Notes under the pieces: generated by a model
Told to the model about the DNA's origin: nothing
What the model saw: the letters and a program-made list of their open reading frames with translations, nothing else
Databases searched by the model: none
NCBI GenBank assembly: GCA_003427395.1
Contig: BFEA01000259.1
Coordinates: forward strand, 810,780-846,326
From: Chara braunii
Taxonomy: Eukaryota; Streptophyta; Charophyceae; Charales; Characeae
Reading direction: 5' to 3'
Length of the DNA: 35,547 bases
Shown here: in pieces, positions 19,239 through 27,916 of the stretch
How positions within the stretch are numbered: the first letter of the stretch is position 1
Layout: each line of letters opens with the position of its first letter
Made by a program: the position numbers and the translations under genes

Positions 19239-20672
19239 TTAAACAAAAAAAAATGAAAACCGTATCACAAGTGTGCCGTCTTGGGCCGTATCCGCAGCAA
19301 CCAGGCCAGAGAAGTTACCCCATCTGTTTCCAAACCATTTGACAGACTTGGCTGAGAATCCTTTTTTCTGAACCCGGTACTCCCAGTCCGCCGATATTGC
19401 TTGTTTTATTGCATACTTAACTTCAGCTCTGACCATCGGCGGAGTCAAATGCTCGTTCTTTCTCAATCTGGCGTTCCTGAGATTCCAGAGAGTCCACAAT
19501 ATGGCTCCTCTGATGGTCTCCTCAGCATGGNCAAATNGTACCTGTGGGGTCGTTCTCCTGGCAGCCGTCCCCAAGAGGATGAAATCGTCATCCCAGCGGG
19601 AATCCACAGCNGGGAGAGGAACACCCGACTGTCTCCACCAATTCCAANAGGGCCTGGAGAGGTTACAGTGCAGCACNAAGTGCTGAATGTCTTCCATACG
19701 CGTCCCCGGGCACACACCACATTCCGGAGTAGCCTTTGCTGTTCTTCTAGCACACCAAGTTTTAGTAGGCAATGCCAGGTGCATGAGCAACCAAAGTAGG
19801 CTTGAGTGCTTACTTACCACCAGGTCCATCAGTTGTTTCCAGAATGCAGGAAGGGCAGTAGATAACCTTGTCACCGTATCACCAACCCATCATGTTCCCA
19901 TCCATCTTCTTGCCACCAACCAATTGACATCTGTACGCGGTGTCATAATCAAGTATCCAACTTTAGTTGTATATTCAGATATCCCAACCAACTCAGATTC
20001 ATGCTAGGGGTGCTCCCACGCCCAATCTCTAGGGTCTATGAAAGCTGGCACTTTCAAGAAGTAAGGTTTGTAGCTTTGTTTTGGCTCCAGCACACAGACT
20101 GGCAGGAGTTGCTCTGCGGGTGAAAGGGGGAGCTGCTCCTCAGAGAGCTGCAAGGGTTCACCCAATGAGTCAGCACCCCCCCGCACTCGCCAGCAGGTGG
20201 TGGTAATCTCCACCGCCTCTGAGTAATCCTCAACCTCCAGATACGATCCGGCACCTGTTGTTGGTTTGTCTTATACCACATCCCTTTCACTGACCTGTGA
20301 CCCATCCTCATTATGCTCACCCATTGTTGTGGAACGGCATCCTGCAGTTGTTGCAGGTGTTCTTCCCGACGCCAAGTCCCTGCAATCGCGGAGCCAGATC
20401 TTCAGCAGTTTTCCAATCAGCGTTTGGTAGATCCCAGATATCTGCCACGGTGCCAATTCCTCNCGACATCCATGCGTTCCCAAATTCCCCTGGCCCGAAG
20501 CATCGAAACGGCAATCCTTCATTGTTGAGCAAACAAGGGTTATTGAACAGCGGTTGCGGCATCAATCTTTCAAACACTAGCGGCGGGGGCTGCAGTTTTG
20601 GGCAGGCACCCTTCCAGGCTTTCAGTATCCCTTCCCAGATGCCTGGTGGCAGTCTCTTCTTCTGATAGTAAG
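19239..20672 (-). pseudogene. LINE ORF2 C-terminal remnant
   Basis: Minus-strand frames broken at several points encode the end of a LINE polyprotein. They include YYQKKRLPPGIWEGI, FRCFGPGEFGNAWM and WLLMHLALPTKTWCARR, then CGVCPGTRMEDIQH and VLHCNLSRP, the zinc-binding box with C-x2-C, H and C after the reverse transcriptase, and finally WNLRNARLRKNEHLTPPMV and the C-terminal FGNRWGNFSGL. It matches the copy at 29041-30462 at most positions. The polymerase domain itself is absent because of 5' truncation. Several frame changes between 19870 and 20320 make it non-functional. Confidence 0.88.
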
Positions 20673-20680
20673 CAACTTTT

Positions 20681-21391
20681 GCCTCAGGGTCACATCGAAA
20701 TTCTTTACCAAATTCTGGCACAGCGACGCCTTTGTTGCAGCGACACCAACGCGATCCCCTGTTGCCCAGACGCCGCCCCCCTGGGGGCACGCGTTAGCGC
20801 TGGGGTGGCAGTGGGTGGGGGAGGAAGGCGCGAGGGCGCTATGGGGGACACGTGCAGAGGGGCACTACCATGCTCCTGCCATGGGCCAGTCCCGGCTGAA
20901 AGGGGTCAGTAATCCTGGTTGACTGTGGAGGGATAGGAGAGTGATGTGGGGACAGTCAGCGGGCGGGAGCTGTACGTCGCTGTCATACCAGAATTATCAA
21001 CCTATCAGGAGCGCAGTCCCCTGGTTTCAGATACGGAACTCAAGAGTTGGGAGAGGATTTCGACCGAGCTTGGTGATGCTGATTGAAGTGCTTGGTGTAT
21101 GCCCGATCGACAATGGAAGGGAAGGTTGGGGTGTTTAGCATCGATATTTGGGGTGCTGTGCCTGTGTCCGGGACGACGGATCGACTGATTACGCTCCTCC
21201 CTTACTCTTGGCGCATTGGTGCTGCTGGATTAGATGTTTTGGCCCGCGTTTTGGAGTTGAGCAGAATTGCACGTGAGCCCACAGGTTGGTGACCCTGTTT
21301 TAGTCACGTCGCCGGCGTTCTGTTCATCGGTGGAAGGACTTGGATTGCAACAGTCGGCTTCACACGGTTTTGTCGTTGTTTGTTTTTCTAG
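20681..21391. other. Spacer without recognisable gene
   Basis: The first part (to about 20720) continues the repeat that the LINE interrupted. The remainder is mixed-composition sequence, GC-rich at 20755-20910. Frames of 65-104 codons exist but show no domain or codon pattern that I can support. Confidence 0.45.
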
Positions 21392-21700
21392 TTAAACCAC
21401 CACTACCCCCGCCGTTGGGAAATACGGCCTACCGGTAGCAGATGAAGAAAGACAAATCGTTGGCCTACCGGTAGCACAGCCAACTACCGGGGAAACTTGA
21501 GCGAAGTCCCGGGTAGTGGGACTCATTGTTGGTTTTGCAGACCACACCCCTATTCCTGGCGGTCGCCGCTGGGGATCGTATGCATTGTCTGCATCGCGCC
21601 AGAGTCGGGGCCGCTGTGGGTAGTATGAAAATGCAATGGAGTGTTTTTTTTTGTTTTTTTTTTTTTCCTTATTCGTTGTGGAAAGCGGAGTTTGTCTAGG

Positions 21701-21884
21701 AAGCCCGGCCAGATCCAACTGGCAAAGAGGATTCGAATGAGTGTCAGAATCTGGATGTGTTTGGGGCGAGGTGCAGAAAACTGTGATTGATCTGCTTTTC
21801 TGCATCTCTGCGTGGAACACGTCCAGATTCTGACACTTGTTCCAATCGTCCTTGCCAGTGGGATCTGGCGCGGACTGGGCCTCG
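21701..21884. mobile_element. Foldback element, copy 2 (inside the TTAA element)
   Basis: GCCAGATCC-ACTGGCAA ... AGTGTCAGAATCTGGATGTGTT ... TGCAGAAAA is mirrored by TTTTCTGCAT ... AACACGTCCAGATTCTGACACT ... TTGCCAGTGGGATCTGGC. Arms of about 85 bases pair well around GATTGATCTGC. A transcript would form a long hairpin. Confidence 0.8.
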
Positions 21885-22061
21885 CCACAACACTCTCCAC
21901 ATGTGAGAGAGGCAAAAAAGAAAGGCGGGTGCATCTGGACATGTTCTTGGGAAAGGTTCTTTCTCCCGATTTTGTGCATAGGGTGAGTGGTGTGGCGTTG
22001 CCCCTAGTGGCGGGTGCATCTGGACTTTTTACCGGTTGTGAGAGAGAGAGAGAGAGAGAGA

Positions 22062-22121
<60 letters not shown>

Positions 22122-22277
22122 AGTGAGAGAGGCGAGCGCAGCACGTAGCCGGCAATTCGAAGGGCATCACCAGAACACTCGAAATGTGCAAACTGGGACT
22201 GAACTTCCCACTAGAACATGGCCAGATGCACCCGCCACATATTTGTCCTCACAATTCGAGAGTGTTGTGGCGAGGAC
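21885..22277. repeat. Second foldback with a GA microsatellite in its centre
   Basis: CCTCGCCACAACACTCTC at 21885 is mirrored exactly by GAGAGTGTTGTGGCGAGG near 22260. GGCGGGTGCATCTGGACATGTTCT (about 21925) is mirrored by AGAACATGGCCAGATGCACCCGCC (about 22205). Pairing between is partial. About 80 bases of (GA)n occupy the apex (22040-22120), and GGCGGGTGCATCTGG occurs again beside it at 22011. Confidence 0.75.
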
Positions 22278-22294
22278 TGCACGGTGCACGTTGA

Positions 22295-22310
22295 NNNNNN
22301 NNNNNNNNNN
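22295..22310. other. Assembly gap (16 N)
   Basis: Sixteen unresolved bases directly after the second foldback; the hairpin and GA run probably hindered sequencing. Confidence 1.
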
Positions 22311-22561
22311 CACTGTGCGGGAGCCGACTTCTTTACTTCGTCTCGTTCCCCCGCGGCGGCGGCCGACCCCGCCCGTTACCTGTGATTGACTTACCCATAT
22401 ACCCGCTAGGCCGCTGGTCCGCCCTGCCCACGGAATGCCAGTCCCACCTTCTGGAAAAGGGAAAAAGGCAGCTGCTGCCTGCCGGTCGCCGACCTCCGCG
22501 AAAATTGCTCCTCAAGGCCAGGAAAGGTGAATTTCTGCCGGCGGGGGTAGTGGTGGTTTAA

Positions 22562-23218
22562 TTAGGTGTATAGCCTCTACTTTTGGGCTTAGCCAGCTAG
22601 GGGGAAGGAGAAAACGAAAATCGGGACGGTTTTGTTGACGTGTTGTAACTTGGGTTACTTTTTGCCGCCTGCTGAATTGGAGTTACACAATTAAGGTGCT
22701 GGCGGCGGTCGTGGAAATTTAGTGGATACTAATTAGAACCTAGGGATTGGCAATCTGATTGGGGGAAGGAAAGTTAGTTTGGTCTTAATTGGTTTTATAT
22801 GCTGGGTGAGTTTAGTTTAGACAGATGGCTATGCGATTGTGGAGTAATTAGTGGATACTAATTAGAACATATGGGAATGGTAATCCGCCAAAGAGGAATA
22901 AAGATGGAAATACAGATGGCATTTTTTTTATTTATTTTTTTAACAAAAGCCCTCCGAAAACCCACTATCTCAGCGGTGGTGAGAGAACCATCTCTGTAGG
23001 GGAATGGTAATTACTTTTGCCTAATTTGTATATTAGGGTTGGTAATTAATTAGAGAATAGTAATTACATTTGGTTAATTAGCATATTAGGATTAGTGCGT
23101 AATTAGGAGATACTAAGTTTAGTACTGCTAGATTAGAATCTTTTCTGAATTGCATCTGCTTTCAAATGACCAGTTAGTGGCAGCTAGGGTTTGAGCAATG
23201 CTGCCTGATTTCTTGGCT
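22562..23218. repeat. AT-rich spacer with short direct repeats
   Basis: TTAGTGGATACTAATTAGAAC occurs near 22718 and 22850. Further on, GGTAATTA/TAATTAGAGAATAGTAATTA-type words repeat (22980-23110). No gene recognised. Confidence 0.55.
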
Positions 23219-23345
23219 GCAGTCGGGGATGGGATTGGTCGGGAGTGCTTTTCCCAGCCCTGTATGGCTGCGGTTTATATGTAAGGGACGCCGGACCCGT
23301 TTTCCGGCATATAATGGAGAAATTCTTTACCAAATTAAAAAAAAA
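23219..23345 (+). mobile_element. Isolated LINE-type 3' end with A-tract
   Basis: GATGGGATTGGTCGGGAGTGC ... CCCTGTATGGCTGC ... GGGACGCCGGACCC closely matches the 3' UTR end at 30628-30705. The hairpin is at 23290-23308 and an A-tract follows at 23338-23352. No LINE coding sequence lies upstream, so it is either a strongly 5'-truncated LINE or a SINE that borrowed a LINE tail. Confidence 0.75.
23290..23308 (+). repeat. LINE 3'-end hairpin
   Basis: Stem GCCGGA/TCCGGC, loop CCCGTTT. Confidence 0.8.
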
Positions 23346-23640
23346 AAAAAAATTAGAAAGTAATTTATCTATTTATTTGTTTTCTATTATTTTTGGCCCG
23401 GCCGGGCAAGTGGACCCGGTCCACTCTGGTAGCCTAGAAAAAATGCGAAAAAAACTATGTTATGCAGAAAATTAAATTGAACAACTTTTGCCTCAGGGTC
23501 ACATCGAAATTCTTTACCAAATCTAAAATAAAAATTTTAATTAAAAAATAATTTTTATTTTGTATTTCTTTTTGGGCCGGCCGGGCAAGTGGACCCGGCC
23601 ACTCTGCTAGCCTAGAAAAAAGCAAAAAAAAAAAACAGCA
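23315..23640. repeat. 196-bp tandem repeat, two units
   Basis: GAAATTCTTTACCAAAT starts at about 23315 and 23511. In both units it is followed by an AT-rich stretch, then GGCCGGGCAAGTGGACCCGG, CCACTCT and TAGCCTAGAAAAA. The joint between the units (23450-23527) carries the uninterrupted version of the site where the LINE at 18711-20680 is inserted. Confidence 0.8.
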
Positions 23641-23682
23641 GCAACGGGTATGGTCCCACATATGAAGTGAATTCTGTTTCCA

Positions 23683-23850
23683 GGGCCGTGGTCCCATTAG
23701 CAAAGAGCATCGGATTGAATGCGTGAATCTGGACGTGTTTGAGGAGAGGAGCAGGAAATCGAGATAGAACTGTTTTTCTGTATCTCTGCATGAAACATAG
23801 CCAGATTCAGGATTTCTATCCTATCCCCTTCGCTAGTGGGACCACGGCCC
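23683..23850. mobile_element. Foldback element, copy 3
   Basis: GGGCCGTGGTCCCATTAGCAAAG at 23683 is mirrored by CTTCGCTAGTGGGACCACGGCCC ending at 23850. Inside, GAATCTGGACGTGTTT and AAACATAGCCAGATTC also pair, as do AGGAGCAGGAAA and TTTTTCTGTATCTCT more weakly. Related to copies 1, 2 and 5. Confidence 0.78.
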
Positions 23851-25368
23851 AGTTGTGATCCTCTGAATCTATGGTCTGGATAAGAGCAAAGAATCCGGGC
23901 AAGTGGGACCTCACCCCTGCCCCCCTGAGTCCCTGACTCTCATGCCTCGTGTCGGCTGCAGAATTGTGCGAATTGAGCTGTTCTTTCTTGTGTTCTTGTT
24001 ATTGGGGGGGTGAGTGATTTGTGATTTCCATTTATTATTATTATTTTTTTTTTTCCGAGATTTCCAATTTTGCAATACTTGACCTGCTGTCTCCATAATG
24101 TTTGTTTGTGGCTGTGCCCTTTCGAAGCTGGCAACTTTCTTTTTTTTTTCCTTTTTTTTTTTTTATTGGATGCTGGCAACTTTGTGACAGTCCTCTGTCA
24201 GATGTGCATGCAATGTGAACCACTTCAAATGTGCATTGCAATTTTTTTTTTTTTTTTTTTTTCATGCATTGTAATTTCCCCTTCTTCCTTTTTCAAAGTG
24301 TTTTTTTTTTTTTTTTTTTTGGGAGAAGAGGGGGGGGGGCCTTGCGAATGTGTGTTAACGCAGCGGCGATAGCGGCGGTGGCGGCGCCCGGTCGTCGGAG
24401 GCGGCTGTGTAGGTTGTGGCGGCTGTGTAGGTTGTGACGTCGAGACGAGGTGACGCTAATCCTTCACGTGGCGCCTACCCTGCCAGGCACCATAGCTGTG
24501 GGAGAGCTATGACGACAGTGCCCTGGCATAACCTTGCCCTTGAGTGGGGAGGGAGTGCTTTGCACTCATTGCCATGGCATCCTGGCAGTCCTATGCTCTA
24601 CACCTGAAGTCTATACCAACCTCATACCTAATAACACCAAGATACCAGAGGAGCCGTCCTCCCCTTAAGCCTCCTGCTCGTAAGGGGGGGCTCCTTTTCA
24701 ATAATCCAAAGGCCGGGCGTTGGACATGCAGGACTTGCTATTTCGATCGCTTCGGTCAAGAAGAAAGCACAGACGGCGAGGCGGCGCATCTGGATGCAGT
24801 GGGAGAGCGTACGGTTGCGGTGGCAGCGCTTCGGCTTGTCTAAGGGCTACAGCAAGGTTCGGTCGTCACGGTGCAAGGCAGTCTGAGTTTCCTATATTTC
24901 ATATTTGATGTTATCCTTTTAATTCGGTTCTCTGCCAGGCGGCGAAATCGTCGGGGTCTTATGGTTTTTCCGTTTGTCCTCCCTCGAAATTGCCGATCTG
25001 GGTCTTCCTTTCACACCAGAGTTGTGTTGAAGTTTGTGTGTGAAATCTCTCGTTGTTTAACAGTGTGAGGAACTTGTCGTGTTTGAGAGATTGGTTGTAG
25101 TGGAGGCACATGGCACAGCGGAACAGAGGCGGACGACGGTAATTTTCTTATAGTATTAACGCATGTGTTCTGTTCTCTTTACCATCGGTTCGGCCAGGTG
25201 GGTCTGTCGCAGTGGAGGAATTTGGCACTTTGTTGTGGAATTTTGAGAAGAGAACTAGTTGTAACGAACTCGGTATCTGACCGGCTTTACAGCTTGTATA
25301 CAGTCGTGAGTAGCGTGCGCTGCGCAAAGAGTATAGCGATAGTCCCGATGGGGGGAGCGAGATATCTT
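23851..25368. other. Spacer without supported gene
   Basis: Contains T-tracts at 24046, 24139, 24242 and 24301, a duplicated GCGGCTGTGTAGGTTGTG (about 24400-24437) and a hairpin CATAGCT/AGCTATG inside GCCAGGCAC...GTGCCCTGGC (about 24472-24530). A plus-strand frame of 99 codons (24544-24843) has no recognisable domain, and I do not call it a gene. Confidence 0.45.
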
Positions 25369-25530
25369 GACAGTGGTATGTCGTTGGCCTTGCATGCCCT
25401 TTTTTAGGACAACAACAGAAAAGAACTGTCGACCCGAGAGCCTATGACAGTGGTATGGGGTCGGCTTTTCATGCTATTCGTTTGGCCAAGGACGACAGCG
25501 AAAAAGAACTGTCGACCCGAGAGCGTAGCT
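25369..25530. repeat. Tandem repeat of about 78 bases
   Basis: Two units, each with GACAGTGGTATG near the start and AAAAGAACTGTCGACCCGAGAGC near the end, at about 25369-25441 and 25444-25525. Confidence 0.8.
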
Positions 25531-25889
25531 CAGTGGGGACCACACTCATGAACTGTTGAGAATACAGACCCATGGTTGTTTAGTTTTGCTCTTGGGTTAT
25601 GGTGTAGTTTGAAGACCTATGTTTGTTCGATTTATTTGTTGGTGCTTGACCTATAGTCATCTTGGGGATTTTTCTTTACCTTATCGTTCAGTTAGTAGAG
25701 TGGTGTTTTCGTTTATTGCTTGTTAGGGTGGTGGTAGGGTGGTTTTTATGCATAAACCGTCTTGGTATTGGTTTAGGGAATTCCTTATAGGGTTGCAACT
25801 GTTTTTTTACTAGTATGGAATTTGGATGGGTTGGTGTTTAATGGTTTAATGGTCTGTTTTTTTGTGAGAAGGAGGTACAGTGGCTTAGG

Positions 25890-26450
25890 ATTGGAAATGA
25901 AGGCAATCTGGTGATAGTTCTGTGATACCGTGGAATTGCTAGTAGAGGCGCCTCCTTGTGCAGTGAGAGAGTAACAAGGGGCGGTGAAAACGTTACTGGT
26001 TAGGTGGCACGAGAGAACCAGCGAGGAGCAAACTTGAGTTGTACCCATTGTGTCCGCTAAACCACGAAGGACCAAGGGTGCGTGGTGGGAAACCCGTTAT
26101 GGCAGCTCAGGCTCTTTGCAGGGTGTTGGAACAGAGTGGGTGATAGGGTAGCTCGATACAGCAGCTAATGAGTGTGAGAACAAAGCAATTTGTACGATAG
26201 TTAGGGGGAAACCCAGGGAAATGCTGATAGCGGCGCCATCTTGAGCAGCATGAGCCCATGAGGGCATCAAGAGGCGGTGGGAACGCTTTTGGTGAGATGC
26301 TATGAGAGAACGGGCGAGGAGCAAACTTGAGCTGTACCCATTGTGTCCGCTAAACTACGAAGGTCCAAGGGTGCGTGGTGGGAAACCCGTCATGGCAGAT
26401 CAGGCTCCGGGCAGGGTAGTGGAATAGGGAGGGTAGTAGGGTCACTCCTG
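25890..26450. repeat. 293-bp tandem duplication
   Basis: GCGAGGAGCAAACTTGAG begins at 26021 and 26314 and is followed in both units by TGTACCCATTGTGTCCGCTAAAC, CCAAGGGTGCGTGGTGGGAA and ATGGCAG. Parts before it (GGCGCC-TCTTG, GGCGGTG-AAACG) also match. Units are about 85% alike. No gene recognised. Confidence 0.8.
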
Positions 26451-26837
26451 CAGGTGTGATCAATGAACTGCTGTAGGATTGTTCTCTATTTTTGGGAAAC
26501 AATATCACCACTATTAGCTCGAAGTTGGCACGAGGTTGAGATGAGAATTTGGGATTCTATGGGATGTTTTAGTTTGCTTTAGAAATAATTTTAGGGTTAA
26601 AATTGTAAAAAGCCCTTGTGAATTGCTTTGCGCGTTTTCGAATTCTGCAGATTATAACTTGTAGTTCTCTGCCAATAGTGTCTCGACATTAGAAACATGC
26701 CGGCGTTGCATTTCTTCTTCTGCGCTGCAAGGATATCATGACATAGGCTGAAGGTTTGGAGAGGCTTACTATCGACTAGTTCAGCCGCCTTTTCTGTGCT
26801 TCAAGGCTAGTTTGAGGAGTTTTGTCCTATTGAGACT
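26451..26837. other. Spacer without recognisable gene
   Basis: Mixed AT-rich sequence; I see no coding frame, repeat or RNA gene in it. Confidence 0.4.
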
Positions 26838-26960
26838 GGGCGGTCGTGGGACGCTGGACCCGGTTTCCAGCAGAATTCATCTAGTCAATACCGGGTAGAA
26901 TTGTGAGGTCCCCGGCCTCGACCACTTTAACTCCTCAAAAAAAAAAAAAAAAAAAAAAAA
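26838..26960 (+). mobile_element. Second isolated LINE-type 3' end with A-tract
   Basis: GTGGGACGCTGGACCCGGTTTCCAGC contains the 3' hairpin (26853-26871). About 65 bases further is an A-tract (26938-26962). The sequence around the hairpin differs from the LINE at 30687, and there is no LINE coding sequence upstream, so it may be another family or a SINE. A long T-tract follows at 26965-27023 with one N at 27006. Confidence 0.6.
26853..26871 (+). repeat. LINE 3'-end hairpin
   Basis: Stem GCTGGA/TCCAGC, loop CCCGGTT; relative to the 23290 copy both sides of the third stem pair have changed together (C-G to T-A). Confidence 0.75.
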
Positions 26961-27250
26961 AAGTTTTTTTTTTTTTTTTTTATATACTTTTTGAAAGTTT
27001 TTTTANTTTTTTTTTTTTTTTTCCCGTTTCTGCAGTCACCGTGCTGTTTATCGTGAGAACCAACATCTCTGACATAATATATATTTTTAAATCTTTTGGC
27101 TAAACCAATTCAATTACCTGTCAAATACGGACAGGAAGCTGGCATTGAACGGAAATAAATCAACTGAAAGACAGCACTCCTAGCATCAGATCGGGTTGTT
27201 TGTGAGAAAAAAAAAAAAAAAAAAAGGACAGGAAGGCCTTTCAGACCTTT

Positions 27251-27269
27251 TTATTGCCATTTTAGAATT
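27251..27269. repeat. Left target-site duplication of the LINE
   Basis: TTATTGCCATTTTAGAATT, identical to 30778-30796. Part of it (CCTTTTTATTGCCATTT) is repeated 25 bases further on, at about 27271-27287, directly against the element. Confidence 0.92.
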
Positions 27270-27288
27270 GCCTTTTTATTGCCATTTC

Positions 27289-27882
27289 CCCCCGGGGGTA
27301 TGAGGACAGAGGATTTGGACCAATTGACCTTGGCCTGTGACAACTGACAGAACAAGTCCACAATTTCTCTAAGCGGAAAGAAAGCATGATCGTTAAAGGG
27401 GAAAAATGCTACCGAATCATCCGTGAAAGCTTCTGACTTCAATCTTTCTCCTGAGGGAAGAACAAAACCTGGGATTGCTGGGTTAGATCTAATCAAAATA
27501 TGCATTATCTCAACATACATCAGATACAGATAAGGTGTCACCGGGCATCCTTGTCTGACCGAGCGACTCAACCGGATCGGAGCCGACAAGACCCCATTCA
27601 CACAGACCTGAGAAGTGGCATTGTGCGAGAGACTATCCACTGCATGCTTGTATTTCGGGCCAAATCCAAAAGCGGTGAGTGTTGCTTGGAGAAATTCCCA
27701 TCCTACCCGATCGTACGCCTTTGCCAAATCCAACATCACTATGGCGAGGCTATCCTCCCCCGCTGCGACCAGTTCAGCCAACTGTTCCACGATCATCACA
27801 TTGTGCAGAATCTGCCTTCCCTGAAGGAAACCTGTCTGAGTTTGATGAATAAGTGATGGGAGAACTTTTTGCAGTCTGGCTG
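27289..27882 (-). pseudogene. Inverted copy of the LINE reverse-transcriptase segment
   Basis: On the minus strand this encodes part of a LINE reverse transcriptase: RLQKVLPSLIHQTQTGFLQG, then MLDLAKAYDRVGWEFLQA (catalytic motif A, with the aspartate in LDLAKAYD), RSVRQGCPVTPYLY (motif B) and FTDDSVAFF (motif C, where YADD is usual). The frame is open through 27251-27946. It is the mirror of 27917-28510. This arm retains glutamine where the plus arm has a TAA stop at 28111. It is a fragment without start, zinc-binding part or 3' end. Confidence 0.9.
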
Positions 27883-27916
27883 CCGGTGCTTTATAAAGTA
27901 TTTTCCAAAATATCGA

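Larger units (their letters stand above)
18711..20680 (-). mobile_element. 5'-truncated LINE insertion
   Basis: Read on the minus strand this is the C-terminal part of a LINE ORF2 (from YYQKKRLPPGIW near 20670 to the end near 19239), a 3' UTR, the 3' hairpin (18779-18797) and a poly-A tail (T-tracts at 18716-18760). The flanks carry CAACTTTT on both sides (18711-18718 and 20673-20680), a short target-site duplication. An uninterrupted relative of the joined flanks occurs at 23450-23527. The 3' UTR holds a 147-bp duplication (18841 and 18988). Six single N bases (between 19531 and 20463) mark uncertain calls. Element and target are both repeat sequence. Confidence 0.85.
21392..22561. mobile_element. 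TTAA-flanked non-autonomous DNA transposon
   Basis: TTAA at 21392-21395 is followed by the 19-base inverted repeat ACCACCACTACCCCCGCCG (21396-21414). The exact complement CGGCGGGGGTAGTGGTGGT lies at 22539-22557 and is followed by TTAA at 22558-22561. This is the pattern of piggyBac-type insertions. The 1162-bp body has no transposase frame. It consists of two foldback structures (21701-21884 and 21885-22277), a GA microsatellite, a 16-base N gap and a GC-rich end. Near the left end GGCCTACCGGTAGCA occurs twice (about 21426 and 21463). Confidence 0.75.

Noticed and set aside
20317-20790. The 5' end of the minus-strand LINE frame, beyond YYQKKRLPP, as genuine ORF2
   Set aside because: The sequence upstream of 20673 matches the flanking repeat at 23482-23527 and not the sibling LINE, so it is read-through into the target site.
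24544-24843. A 99-codon plus-strand frame as a small gene
   Set aside because: No recognisable domain, no repeat of the sequence and no supporting signals; frames of this length occur by chance here.
25529-25570. Perfect A-box-like TAGCTCAGTGG
   Set aside because: No B box follows at a suitable distance, and the word lies inside a tandem-repeat end.
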